Shown: positions 18,298 to 26,950 of the stretch, one piece after another | How positions within the stretch are numbered: position 1 is the first letter of the stretch | Layout of the letters: each line of letters begins with the position of its first letter | Source of the DNA: Clostridium sp. JN-9 | GTDB lineage: Bacteria; Bacillota; Clostridia; Clostridiales; Clostridiaceae | Length of the DNA: 64,000 nt | Direction of reading: 5' to 3' | Assembly: GCF_004103695.1 (NCBI RefSeq) | Contig: NZ_CP035280.1 | Span: forward strand, 1,116,001-1,180,000 | Translations under genes and position numbers: made by a program | Notes under the pieces: model-generated | Database searches by the model: none | What the model saw: only the letters and a program-made list of their open reading frames with translations | What the model was told of the DNA's origin: nothing

Positions 18298-21078
18298 TTG
18301 AAACGTATAGATAAAATATATAATTATTTACTTGATAATACAAAAAAACTTAACATGGATACTATAAAAGAAAAAAAAGGATTTAGCGCATCGGAAATCT
18401 CAAAAGAATTAGATATACTTAGAAATAATGTGAGTATGGAATTAAACGTACTGCTTAGGGATAAAAGAATAATAAGGATCAAGGGAAGACCAGTGCTGTT
18501 TTTAGAAAAGAGTACTGTAGAGGATATTATTGGATTTAAGCTTCAAGGTGAGTCTTTAGAATTTGACAGTATAGATAAATTAATTGAATTAAGTAATGAA
18601 AATGAAAAAGATGAAGATCCATTTAATGATTTAATAGGTTCGGAAACAAGCCTTAAAAATCAAATAGAGCAGGCTAAGGCTGCGGTACTATATCCTCCTA
18701 ATGGTCTGCATACTTTAATTGTGGGGCAGACTGGAGTTGGAAAAACATTATTTGCAAACATGATGTACAATTATGCTAAGTATGCCAAGAGGTTCAGCGA
18801 AGATACACCATTTATAGTGTTTAATTGTGCTGATTACTATAACAACCCTCAGTTATTAATATCACAAATTTTTGGCCATGTAAAAGGAGCTTTTACAGGT
18901 GCAGATAGTGAAAAAGAGGGCTTGGTTGAAAAGGCAGATGGGGGAATGTTATTTTTAGATGAAATACACAGACTTCCGCCTGAAGGCCAGGAAATGATTT
19001 TTTACTTCATGGATACAGGCACCTATAATAAATTAGGTGAAACTGATAGAAATAGAAAATCCAATGTTCTAATAGTAGGAGCTACAACGGAAGATCCAGG
19101 ATCTTCATTATTAAAAACCTTTGTAAGAAGGATACCAATAATAATAACAATTCCCAGCTTAGAGGAAAGATGTGCAAAGGATAAGCTTGATATAGTAAAA
19201 TTTTTATTATCTAATGAATCCCATAGGGTAAATAAACCTATAAGAATTGAAGCTGATGCTGTAAAAGCTTTAATAGGAAGTGCATCTTACGGGAATATAG
19301 GGCAGTTAAAATCTAATATTCAGCTTGTATGCGCTAAAGGCTTTTTAAATAGTATTGGCAGTAAAGATTTTATTGAAATAGATTTTAAGTCATTACCTTC
19401 AGATATAAAAAACGGACTTTTCCAATTAAGCAGGAAAAGGAAGGAAATTGAAGAGCTATCCAGCTACATTGATTCTAATTTAGTAATAACACCAGAGGGC
19501 GGATACAAAATGCTCATAGATGAAGATCCATATGAGCTTCCCTTCAACTTATATAAGATTATAGAGGATAAAGCAGCAGTATTAAAAGATGAAAATATAG
19601 ATGAAGAGTATATTAAACAATTTATTACTACTGATATAAATGTGCATATAAAAAGTTTTTATGATAAATTTAAAAACAACACAAATGACAGGGGGAAGAT
19701 ATTAAGAATTGTAAATGAGGATATACTGCAGTTTGCAGAAGAGATAAAACGCATGGTAGAAGTTAAACTGGATAAGAAATTAAACGAAAGATTTCTATAT
19801 GCTTTAAGTCTTCATTTAAGTGCATTTTTAAAGAGGGTAGAAGACAACAGACCTTTAAAATATACCAATATAGAAGGCACTATTAAGGATAATCCTAAGG
19901 AGTACAATGTTTCATTAGAAATAAAACAGTTAATAGAAGAGAAATATAATATAGTGGTTCCAGATATGGAAGTAATGTATTTGACACTGCTTTTGAGTTC
20001 TATTCAATATGATACAAGTAATGGGCATGTAGCTGTAATAGTTGCCTGTCATGGAAGCAGTACAGCAAGCAGCATGGTTAATGTAGCAAAAAATCTGCTT
20101 GGAGATGGGGTTGTGGAAGCCGTAGATATGCCATTAGAAATCAGTCCCACAAAAATACTTGATGAGATGATTGAAAAAGCCAAAGAGATAGATATGGGCA
20201 AAGGAGTTCTTCTTTTAGTTGACATGGGTTCCCTTGCAAGTTTTGATGCCATTATTACTGAAAAAACAAATATAAAAGTCAGGACTATAGATATGGTATC
20301 AACACCATTAGTATTAGAGGCAGTTAGAAAAGCAAATATTTTTGACATGGATTTAGACAGCATATATAATTCCCTTAAAGATTTCAGGGGGTACAGCAGA
20401 TATATAGATGAGTATAATAGTAAAGGAAAAGCTATAATAACTATATGTTCTTCCGGTGAGGGTACAGCAGAAAAACTTAAGGATCTTGTGAAAGATATAA
20501 TATACAATATAACTGACGAGACCATAGAAATAATTCCTATGGGAATAAAAGATTTAAATAATAAAATTCCAGTGCTTAGCAGGAGCTACAACATACTGGC
20601 ATCAGTGGGCATTGTAAATCCTAATATAGATAAGCCTTTTATATCATTGGAGTCATTGATTTCAGGAAATGGTGAAAAGGAAATTATTAGTATAATACAA
20701 AGAACTAATATTAAAATAGTAAAAAAAGACAGGGATATAGTAGTGAAAGATTTGTGTGAAGATAGTTTAAAACAGTTCTTGACCTATTTAAATCCATATA
20801 AAATAATAAGTGTATTGATAAAATTTGCAAGTGTATTAGAAAAAGACATGAATAAAGAGTTCGACAACAATATGCGTATTAAACTAATTATCCATACAGG
20901 CTGTGCTCTTGAAAGAGCTCTTATCAATGATAGCTTAATATATAAGGATGATAAAAGTAAATTAAATAAAAATATAATAAAAATTATAAGTAAAGCAAAC
21001 AACATATTTCAAGACACATTAAATATTATGTTGAATGAGGATGAAATTTGTTACATTGCAGAAATGTTCGAATCTTAA
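18298..21078 (+). CDS. levR: LevR-type sigma-54-dependent PTS activator
   Basis: The N-terminus has a winged-helix segment (about 10-65). An AAA+ sigma-54 activator domain follows with Walker A GQTGVGKT (about 142), the sigma-54 contact loop GAFTGA (about 198) and LFLDEIHRLP (Walker B). Then come a PRD (about 450-560), an EIIA-Man-like domain (IVACHGSSTASSM, with the phosphorylatable His), an EIIB-like segment (TICSSGEGTAEKL) and a last PRD (IHTGCALERAL). This is the B. subtilis LevR architecture at full length. The start is taken as TTG 18298, eleven bases after AAGGAG; the in-frame TTG at 18274 lies before that site. It should activate the sigma-54 promoter at 21231 for the downstream PTS genes when its PRDs are suitably phosphorylated. 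Confidence 0.92.
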   Translation: MKRIDKIYNYLLDNTKKLNMDTIKEKKGFSASEISKELDILRNNVSMELNVLLRDKRIIRIKGRPVLFLEKSTVEDIIGFKLQGESLEFDSIDKLIELSNENEKDEDPFNDLIGSETSLKNQIEQAKAAVLYPPNGLHTLIVGQTGVGKTLFANMMYNYAKYAKRFSEDTPFIVFNCADYYNNPQLLISQIFGHVKGAFTGADSEKEGLVEKADGGMLFLDEIHRLPPEGQEMIFYFMDTGTYNKLGETDRNRKSNVLIVGATTEDPGSSLLKTFVRRIPIIITIPSLEERCAKDKLDIVKFLLSNESHRVNKPIRIEADAVKALIGSASYGNIGQLKSNIQLVCAKGFLNSIGSKDFIEIDFKSLPSDIKNGLFQLSRKRKEIEELSSYIDSNLVITPEGGYKMLIDEDPYELPFNLYKIIEDKAAVLKDENIDEEYIKQFITTDINVHIKSFYDKFKNNTNDRGKILRIVNEDILQFAEEIKRMVEVKLDKKLNERFLYALSLHLSAFLKRVEDNRPLKYTNIEGTIKDNPKEYNVSLEIKQLIEEKYNIVVPDMEVMYLTLLLSSIQYDTSNGHVAVIVACHGSSTASSMVNVAKNLLGDGVVEAVDMPLEISPTKILDEMIEKAKEIDMGKGVLLLVDMGSLASFDAIITEKTNIKVRTIDMVSTPLVLEAVRKANIFDMDLDSIYNSLKDFRGYSRYIDEYNSKGKAIITICSSGEGTAEKLKDLVKDIIYNITDETIEIIPMGIKDLNNKIPVLSRSYNILASVGIVNPNIDKPFISLESLISGNGEKEIISIIQRTNIKIVKKDRDIVVKDLCEDSLKQFLTYLNPYKIISVLIKFASVLEKDMNKEFDNNMRIKLIIHTGCALERALINDSLIYKDDKSKLNKNIIKIISKANNIFQDTLNIMLNEDEICYIAEMFES

Positions 21079-21175
21079 TAAGTATATCAAAACCACTTAA
21101 AAGTAAAATATAAGAGTATTAAAAGTATAATTAGAGTGTATTAATAGAAATGACGTAATGGCTGAGATTAAATTC

Positions 21176-21200
21176 TAAAGCATTGCGGTACATGGCTTTA
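21176..21200 (+). promoter_or_regulatory. Candidate LevR upstream activator site
   Basis: The inverted repeat TAAAGCA (21176-21182) and TGGCTTTA (21193-21200) lies about 30 bp before the -24 element. It is the only clear palindrome there. Assigning it to LevR is inference. Confidence 0.4.
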
Positions 21201-21230
21201 AGCACTCTAAAGTTTTTTGATACACTTTGC

Positions 21231-21246
21231 TGGCACAATACTTGCT
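21231..21246 (+). promoter_or_regulatory. Sigma-54 (-24/-12) promoter of the PTS operon
   Basis: TGGCACAATACTTGCT is a perfect match to the TGGCAC-N5-TTGCW consensus, about 50 bp upstream of the first PTS start codon and downstream of a LevR gene. Confidence 0.93.
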
Positions 21247-21298
21247 AATAATATAAGTGCAGCTAAAGTGTGGTCAAAGCAGGCGGAGGACTTATAAA

Positions 21299-21793
21299 AT
21301 GGAAATTGTTTTAGCAAGAATTGATGACAGATTAATACATGGACAAGTAGCAACAGTTTGGTCAAAAGAAACAAGATGTGACAGAATAATAATATGCAAT
21401 GACGATGTTGCAAACGATGCCATCAGAAAAACACTTTTAGTTCAGGTTGCGCCTCCTGGAGTCAAAGTAAATGTACTGGAAGTTGAAAAAGCAATAAGAG
21501 TATATAAAAATTTTAAAAATGAAAACAGCAGAGTATTACTCTTATTTACTAATCCAACAGATGTAGTTGAAATGGTTGAAGGAGGAGTAGACATAAAGAG
21601 TGTAAATATAGGAGGTATGTCTTTTAGGGAAGGAAAGAAAATGATAACAAACTTTATTTCTGTTAATGAAGAAGATATTAAAGCTTTTCTTAAGTTAAAA
21701 GAACGGGGAGTGGAATTAGAAATTCGAAAAGTTCCCGGAGATCGAAAGAAAAATCTTATTGAGTTAATTCAGAAAAAAAATCACAATCATTAA
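21299..21793 (+). CDS. PTS mannose/fructose/sorbose family EIIB
   Basis: A 164-residue stand-alone EIIB of the Man family. The phosphorylated His is His14 in RLIHGQVATVW. Later motifs are APPGVKVNV, LLLFTNPTD, VNIGGMS and RKVPGDRKKNL. It carries phosphate from an EIIA to the sugar during EIIC/EIID transport. GGAGG precedes the ATG at 21299. The next gene encodes a fused EIIAB, so the operon has two EIIB domains; this one may serve signalling or a second sugar. Confidence 0.93.
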   Translation: MEIVLARIDDRLIHGQVATVWSKETRCDRIIICNDDVANDAIRKTLLVQVAPPGVKVNVLEVEKAIRVYKNFKNENSRVLLLFTNPTDVVEMVEGGVDIKSVNIGGMSFREGKKMITNFISVNEEDIKAFLKLKERGVELEIRKVPGDRKKNLIELIQKKNHNH

Positions 21794-21863
21794 TTTTGGT
21801 TACAGGTTTTTAGAACTTTTTTATAAATTTTACTGTAATAAATAAAAAATAGGAGGTATAAAA

Positions 21864-22841
21864 ATGGTAGGAATTATTCTTGCTAGTCATGGAGATTTTG
21901 CAAAAGGCATCTTACAAGCCAGTACAATGATTTTTGGAGAGCAAAAAAACTTGCAAGCTGTTACGTTAGCGCCTAGCGAAGGTCCTGATGACATTAAAGC
22001 AAAAATGAATAACGCAATTGCATCCTTTGACAACCAAGATGAGGTTTTATTCTTAGTTGATCTTTGGGGCGGTACACCATTCAATCAGGCAAGTAGTCTA
22101 TTTGAAAAACACAAAGATAAATGGGCAATCGTAGCTGGTATGAATCTGCCAATGGTGATTGAGGCTTATACTTTACGTTCTTCAATAGAATCAGCACAGG
22201 AGATTGCATCTAAAATTTTAGGAACTGCTAAAGAAGGAGTTAAAGTTAAACCTGAAGAATTAGAACCAAAAGATACTTCTAAATCTTCAAAGGCTTCAGC
22301 TGTGAAGTCTAATATGGGTGCATCTGGATCATTCGAATATGTTTTAGCTCGTATTGACTCTCGTTTACTTCACGGGCAAGTATCAACTTCCTGGTCAAAA
22401 GAAGTGAATCCTACAAGAATTATTGTTGTGTCAGATGCAGTAGCCAGAGATGAGCTTCGTAGGAAATTGATTCAACAGGCTGCTCCTCCAGGTGTTAAGG
22501 CTCATGTTGTTCCAATTAATCAAATGATTAAACTTGCAAAAGACAATAAACATTTTGGCGGACAGCGTGCAATGCTTCTTTTTGAGAATCCAGAAGATTT
22601 GCTTAAAGCTGTAGAAGGCGGAGTACCATTAAAGACAATCAATGTTGGTTCTATGGCTCACTCTGCAGGTAAGGTTCAGCCAAATAAAGTGCTTTCTTTC
22701 AATCAGGAAGATGTTGATAGTTTCAATAAGCTTAAACAATATGGAATTAATTTTGACGTTCGTAAGGTTCCAGGTGATTCAAAAGGAAATATGGACGAAA
22801 TCCTTAAAAAGGCACAAGAGGGATTAAATAATCAAAAATAA
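21864..22841 (+). CDS. manX: PTS mannose family EIIAB fusion (ManX type)
   Basis: An EIIA domain (1-125) has the active-site His9 in ILASHGDFAKG and the VDLWGGTPFN motif. A charged, Ser/Lys-rich linker (about 125-155) leads to an EIIB domain with His170 in RLLHGQVSTSW and the NVGSM and KVPGDSKGN motifs. The length of 325 residues fits E. coli ManX. It receives phosphate from HPr and passes it to mannose- or glucose-type sugars bound by EIIC/EIID. AGGAGG precedes the start. Confidence 0.94.
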   Translation: MVGIILASHGDFAKGILQASTMIFGEQKNLQAVTLAPSEGPDDIKAKMNNAIASFDNQDEVLFLVDLWGGTPFNQASSLFEKHKDKWAIVAGMNLPMVIEAYTLRSSIESAQEIASKILGTAKEGVKVKPEELEPKDTSKSSKASAVKSNMGASGSFEYVLARIDSRLLHGQVSTSWSKEVNPTRIIVVSDAVARDELRRKLIQQAAPPGVKAHVVPINQMIKLAKDNKHFGGQRAMLLFENPEDLLKAVEGGVPLKTINVGSMAHSAGKVQPNKVLSFNQEDVDSFNKLKQYGINFDVRKVPGDSKGNMDEILKKAQEGLNNQK

Positions 22842-22885
22842 TCTAATTATTTAGATATAATTAGATAAAAAGGAGGAAAATAATC

Positions 22886-23692
22886 GTGAGTTTGAATATA
22901 ATTCAAATCATATTAGTGGTTATCATAGCATTTCTAGCTGGTATGGAAGGTATCCTGGATGAATTCCAATTCCACCAGCCGCTAGTTGCTTGTACGTTAA
23001 TCGGATTGGTAACAGGTAACTTAGTACCATGTCTAATCTTAGGTGGTAGTCTTCAAATGATTGCCCTAGGCTGGGCAAATATAGGTGCTGCTGTAGCACC
23101 TGATGCAGCATTAGCATCTGTTGCATCTGCAATTATTTTAGTTCTTGGCGGACAAGGCAAAGCAGGAGTTTCTTCAGCTATAGCTATTGCTATTCCTTTA
23201 GCAGTTGCAGGGCTGTTATTAACAATTATTTGTCGTACTATTGCTACAGTGTTTATACATTTCATGGATGCTGATGCTAAAGAAGGAAATATCGGAAAAG
23301 TTGAAATGTGGCATGTTATTGCTATTTGTATGCAAGGTGTGCGTATTGCAATTCCAGCAGCTTTAATCTTAGCAGTTGGCGCTGGCCCAATTCGTGCATT
23401 ACTTGAAGCTATGCCTGTTTGGTTAACAGATGGCTTGGCAATTGGTGGTGGAATGGTTGTAGCTGTTGGTTATGCAATGGTAATCAATATGATGGCTACA
23501 AAAGAAGTATGGCCATTCTTTGCAATTGGTTTTGTATTAGCAACTGTTTCACAAATCACACTTATTGGATTAGGTGTAATTGGTACAGCTTTGGCTCTTC
23601 TTTACTTATCGCTTAGTAAAAAAGGCGGCTCAGGTACTGGCGGTGGATCAAATACTGGTGATCCATTAGGCGATATTATCGATAATTATTAG
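22886..23692 (+). CDS. manY: PTS mannose family EIIC (ManY type)
   Basis: A 268-residue multi-helix membrane protein starting at GTG after AAGGAGG. Motifs such as GMEGILDEFQFHQPLVACTL and GGSLQMIALGWANIGAA are diagnostic of the Man-class EIIC, which forms the sugar path with EIID. The C-terminus ends in a Gly/Ser-rich tail. It is 44 bases after EIIAB and 17 before EIID. Confidence 0.94.
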   Translation: MSLNIIQIILVVIIAFLAGMEGILDEFQFHQPLVACTLIGLVTGNLVPCLILGGSLQMIALGWANIGAAVAPDAALASVASAIILVLGGQGKAGVSSAIAIAIPLAVAGLLLTIICRTIATVFIHFMDADAKEGNIGKVEMWHVIAICMQGVRIAIPAALILAVGAGPIRALLEAMPVWLTDGLAIGGGMVVAVGYAMVINMMATKEVWPFFAIGFVLATVSQITLIGLGVIGTALALLYLSLSKKGGSGTGGGSNTGDPLGDIIDNY

Positions 23693-23709
23693 GAAAGGAG
23701 AGAACATAT

Positions 23710-24621
23710 ATGTCAGAGAAAATAAAATTAACAAAAAAAGATCGTATGTCTGTTTGTTGGCGTTCAACTTTCATTCAAGGTTCATGGAACTATGAAAGAA
23801 TGCAAAACGGTGGCTGGGCATTCTCATTGATTCCAGCAATCAGAAAATTATATAAAACTAAAGAAGATAGATCAGCTGCATTGCAGCGTCACTTAGAGTT
23901 CTTTAACACTCACCCATATTTAGCTTCACCAGTTATTGGTGTAACATTAGCCTTAGAAGAAGACCGTGCAAATGGTGCACCAGTAGATGATGTAGCCATT
24001 CAAGGTGTTAAAGTTGGTATGATGGGGCCTTTAGCTGGTATCGGAGATCCAGTTTTCTGGTTTACTGTAAGGCCAATTCTGGGAGCATTAGGTGCTTCTC
24101 TTGCTTTAAGTGGTAACATTATGGGACCAATCATATTCTTCCTTGCCTGGAATGCTATTCGTATGGCATTTATGTGGTACACACAAGAGTTTGGTTACAA
24201 AACAGGATCTCGTATTACCGATGATGTATCAGGTAATTTACTGCAGGATATTACAAAAGGTGCTTCCATCCTTGGTATGTTTATTTTAGGATCATTAGTT
24301 AACAGATGGGTATCTGTTAAATTTACACCTGTAGTATCATCCGTTAAGTTAAGTCCTGGTGCTTACATTGATTGGAGCAAACTTCCATCTGGAGCACAGG
24401 GTATCAAACAAGCTCTATTACAGCAGCAAGCTGGTTTGTCATTAACTCCTGACAAAGTTACAACACTGCAAAATAACTTAGATGCATTGATTCCTGGACT
24501 TGCAGGATTATTATTGACATTCTTCTGTATGTGGCTGCTTAAGAAGAAGGTATCTCCAATTGCCATTATTCTTGGCCTGTTCGTAGCAGGTGTTGTTTTC
24601 CACGTAATTGGTTTAATGTAG
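23710..24621 (+). CDS. manZ: PTS mannose family EIID (ManZ type)
   Basis: 303 residues. The N-terminus is soluble (RSTFIQGSWNYERMQNGGWAF, a family signature) and helices lie in the C-terminal half. GMMGPLAGIGDPVFW is conserved in EIID proteins. It completes the EIIC/EIID membrane complex. GAAAGGAG precedes the ATG. Confidence 0.94.
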   Translation: MSEKIKLTKKDRMSVCWRSTFIQGSWNYERMQNGGWAFSLIPAIRKLYKTKEDRSAALQRHLEFFNTHPYLASPVIGVTLALEEDRANGAPVDDVAIQGVKVGMMGPLAGIGDPVFWFTVRPILGALGASLALSGNIMGPIIFFLAWNAIRMAFMWYTQEFGYKTGSRITDDVSGNLLQDITKGASILGMFILGSLVNRWVSVKFTPVVSSVKLSPGAYIDWSKLPSGAQGIKQALLQQQAGLSLTPDKVTTLQNNLDALIPGLAGLLLTFFCMWLLKKKVSPIAIILGLFVAGVVFHVIGLM

Positions 24622-24633
24622 TATTTTTTCTTA

Positions 24634-24678
24634 GCCTAGGTTAATGTAATATTTTTTACTTAGCCTAGGCTTTTTTTT
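24634..24678 (+). terminator. Terminator or attenuator within PTS operon
   Basis: GCCTAGG (24634-24640) pairs with CCTAGGC (24664-24670), then T8. The stem sits in a direct repeat (TTTTTnCTTAGCCTAGG twice). It would reduce read-through into the DUF956 gene. Confidence 0.6.
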
Positions 24679-24741
24679 AATACATAAAACATATATAATA
24701 GAAACAAATGTGTGTATAAGTAGAAAAGAGGAGGCATATCT

Positions 24742-25116
24742 ATGATTCAATCACTTAATACAAAGGTAGATCTGGTAATTGATGCTACAAATTTCACAGG
24801 TGTTACAGCTTATGGAAAAGTAATGATTGGTGATAAAGGCTTTGAGTTTTATAATTCTAACGATTCCCGCAAATTTATTCAGATTCCCTGGGAAGAAGTT
24901 GATTATGTTATTGCATCCGTATTGCTGAAAGGAAAGTGGATTCCACGATATGCCATTAAAACCAGGAAAAATGGTACATATTCTTTTGCTTCTAAAGATG
25001 CAAAGAAAGTACTTCGTACTATTCGAAAATATGTTGATCCAAGTCATATAGTTCGCTCATTAAGTTTTTTTGATGTGATTAAAAGAGGGTTCAAATCAAT
25101 ATTTAAGAAAAGCTGA
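24742..25116 (+). CDS. manO: DUF956 family protein (ManO-like)
   Basis: A 124-residue soluble protein (starts MIQSLNTKVDLVIDAT; contains IPWEEVDYVIASV and RKNGTYSFASKD). DUF956 proteins are encoded at the end of mannose PTS operons in Firmicutes, where the name ManO is used, and are thought to modulate the transporter. GAGGAGG precedes the ATG. The position after EIID supports the call; the molecular role is not established. Confidence 0.85.
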   Translation: MIQSLNTKVDLVIDATNFTGVTAYGKVMIGDKGFEFYNSNDSRKFIQIPWEEVDYVIASVLLKGKWIPRYAIKTRKNGTYSFASKDAKKVLRTIRKYVDPSHIVRSLSFFDVIKRGFKSIFKKS

Positions 25117-25173
25117 TATGTTTTTAATAATTTAAATAGGAATTTTCATATATTGTCTATAAATAAATATAAG

Positions 25174-25210
25174 AACCTATGCTGAAACTGTTGTTAAGGC
25201 ATAGGTTTTT
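25174..25210 (+). terminator. Terminator after ManO
   Basis: AACCTATGC pairs with GCATAGGTT (25199-25207), followed by a T run. Confidence 0.8.
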
Positions 25211-25226
25211 GTAAAATCATTGCAAA

Positions 25227-25457
25227 TTATAATCCTAGTAAATTATCAATACTGCCTTTGTCAAATCCAACAACTATGTTCCCGTCAATATCAATTACAG
25301 GTACTCCCTGCTGATTTGATTTGTGTATCATTTCCATTGCAGCATTTCTATCTCTTGATACATCTTTCTCTGAAAATGCTATATTTTGTAATTTTAGGTA
25401 ATCCTTTACCTTATGGCACCATGGTCAAGTAGGTGTAGTATAAACAGTAACATTCAT
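25227..25457 (-). CDS. Selenocysteine-containing glutaredoxin-like protein (in-frame UGA)
   Basis: A 76-residue frame that a standard gene caller would break at TGA (25427-25425). Read with Sec (U) at codon 11 it gives MNVTVYTTPTUPWCHKVKDY, a glutaredoxin/NrdH-type start in which the redox motif is U-P-W-C instead of C-P-W-C. The rest fits the fold: a helix, then QQGVPVIDIDG (cis-Pro loop) and GFDKGSIDNLLGL. GGAGG lies 8 bases before the ATG and the stop is TAA. A hairpin with the geometry of a bacterial SECIS lies 13 bases after the UGA (25396-25411). A strong promoter with a CsoR/CstR-like operator precedes it. The role is probably thiol-disulfide or persulfide reduction in the cytoplasm. 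It requires SelA, SelB, SelC and SelD elsewhere in the genome. The alternative is a nonsense pseudogene, but the loss of exactly the redox Cys codon argues against that. Confidence 0.85.
25396..25411 (-). promoter_or_regulatory. Candidate bacterial SECIS hairpin
   Basis: In the minus-strand mRNA AGGUAA pairs with UUACCU around an AGGA loop. The loop begins 19 nt after the UGA and contains G residues, within the spacing known for bacterial SECIS elements (roughly 16-37 nt to the apical loop). Confidence 0.7.
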
Positions 25458-25516
25458 ATTTTTTTCCTCCTAAATATAAAATTTTATTTTAATAATTTTA
25501 AGTGCATAAATTTTGC

Positions 25517-25568
25517 ATACCCTTAATGGGTATACAATGATTATATATTAATATATTATTGAAGTCAA
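25517..25568 (-). promoter_or_regulatory. Promoter with CsoR/CstR-like operator
   Basis: On the minus strand: TTGACT (25568-25563), a 17-bp spacer, TATAAT (25545-25540). The palindrome ATACCCATTAAGGGTAT (25533-25517) starts seven bases after the -10, over the expected start site. ATACCC-N-GGGTAT palindromes are typical of CsoR/CstR-family repressors that sense copper or sulfane sulfur. Confidence 0.75.
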
Positions 25569-25592
25569 TAATAGCAAAAACTATGCCAATGA

Positions 25593-25625
25593 TAACTAAG
25601 AAGTAAGAGGTAAGAGGTAGGAGTT
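25593..25625. repeat. Heptamer microrepeat tract
   Basis: AACTAAGAAGTAAGAGGTAA and AGAGGTAGG, variants of the AACTAAG array at 6938, directly abut the 3' end of the ClC gene. Confidence 0.7.
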
Positions 25626-25632
25626 TTTTTGA

Positions 25633-26946
25633 TTATTCTAGTTCTCGTAAGGCATCTGACTTTTTGCTAAATTTATTAATTACAAAGTTTATTAAAAGGG
25701 ATGATATTACAGCAAAAATCCAGTATGTCATAGGCAGGAAGAAACATATTAAAACTACAGCTATAACAGGCTTCTTTAGCACTACTGTTATTATTCCAGT
25801 TGAAGCAACAGCTACAAGATAAGTGGGATCGATATTTAATATGCCGCTAATGGCAAATGCAATACAAAAGGAAGCAAATATTGTAGGAAATATCTGGCCC
25901 CCCACCCATCTTAAATTAATAGATATTTTAGTAGCTAATATCTTTAAAAAAGCAATAAACAAAAGATAAGAAACTCCCATTCCCGAATAATTATTAACAA
26001 GTCCTCTTAAGGCATGTTCACCTGAAAAAAGTATTACAGGGAAATATGCTCCTAATAGTGCTATAATAAATCCTCCAATTATTGCAGCAAGGAATGGATT
26101 TAAGCTCAATTTAGTTTTATTACAAATAAATTTTATTAAATGACCTATGTAGTTAAAGGATAAACCTATGAGTATTGAAAGAATTATAATAGGTATAAAG
26201 GCCAAAAGATCTTTACTGGAAATATGACTTTGATTTAATTTAAAAATAAAGCTTTCTTTATGTGTTAAATTATTTAAAAATTTTATTATAAAAAAAGAAG
26301 ACAATACTGTACAGCTATATGTAATATAATTTAATAGTTTTCTGGAAATAAGCTGTGCTTTATGAATTGTATCTTTATTAATAGAAAATGTACTGAAAAT
26401 AGGCACCTGGAAAATAGCAGTAAGTACAGCGCTGGTAGAAGTTTCTATAAATTCCTCTTTTAATTCAGTATTTGAATTTTTAATTTTCACGCTTAAAAAA
26501 GTTGAAAACATAGCTATCATCCCAAAAAGACCAGCTTCCGGGCCTATACTGCCTCCAAAAATCAAGGGTAAAAAAGCACACACAATATATTCAGGCAGAG
26601 GTTTATAGTCTATAGTTTTTGTAACCTTGTATTCATGAAGTACTTCTTCCATTTCTTTTGGATATGGACCTAAATACTTCTGACCAAGACCTATTATTAC
26701 TCCACCCAGTATACATAAAATTATAGTAATGGAGAAATTGCTTACTTTTATAATCTGAGGCAGCTCATGCCATAGAAAATTACTTGATATATTTATGAGA
26801 AACATAAATGACCAACAAAAAATACCAACTGCCGTACCCATTACAAAGCCGAAAAATACAATATTTTTTACAATAGATTTAATAGTAGACACCACCTTCG
26901 TGAAAGTTATACTTATAATGATATTATAGTCCATTTGAAAATTCAA
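25633..26946 (-). CDS. ClC-family chloride channel/transporter
   Basis: 437 residues with about 10-12 hydrophobic segments. The ClC selectivity motifs are visible: GGSIGPEAGLFG (GREGP-like) near residue 135 and GGQIFPTIF (GGxFxP) near 345. It moves chloride or another halide, or fluoride in some clades; there is no C-terminal CBS pair. A TTG start at 26946 is used because GAGGAGG lies 10 bases upstream. Only 4 bases separate it from the gerC stop, so it is the fourth gene of the germination operon. This is odd for a ger operon and suggests a role in ion movement during germination, or simple read-through. Confidence 0.85.
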   Translation of the reverse strand: MNFQMDYNIIISITFTKVVSTIKSIVKNIVFFGFVMGTAVGIFCWSFMFLINISSNFLWHELPQIIKVSNFSITIILCILGGVIIGLGQKYLGPYPKEMEEVLHEYKVTKTIDYKPLPEYIVCAFLPLIFGGSIGPEAGLFGMIAMFSTFLSVKIKNSNTELKEEFIETSTSAVLTAIFQVPIFSTFSINKDTIHKAQLISRKLLNYITYSCTVLSSFFIIKFLNNLTHKESFIFKLNQSHISSKDLLAFIPIIILSILIGLSFNYIGHLIKFICNKTKLSLNPFLAAIIGGFIIALLGAYFPVILFSGEHALRGLVNNYSGMGVSYLLFIAFLKILATKISINLRWVGGQIFPTIFASFCIAFAISGILNIDPTYLVAVASTGIITVVLKKPVIAVVLICFFLPMTYWIFAVISSLLINFVINKFSKKSDALRELE

Positions 26947-26950
26947 CCTG

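Noticed and set aside
21301-22841. Translational fusion or frameshift between the two EIIB genes
   Set aside because: The stop of the first gene and the ribosome binding site of the second are both clear, with 70 bases between them.
25220-25432. 70-codon plus-strand open frame
   Set aside because: It is antisense to the UGA-containing glutaredoxin gene, has no ribosome binding site and no recognisable protein character.
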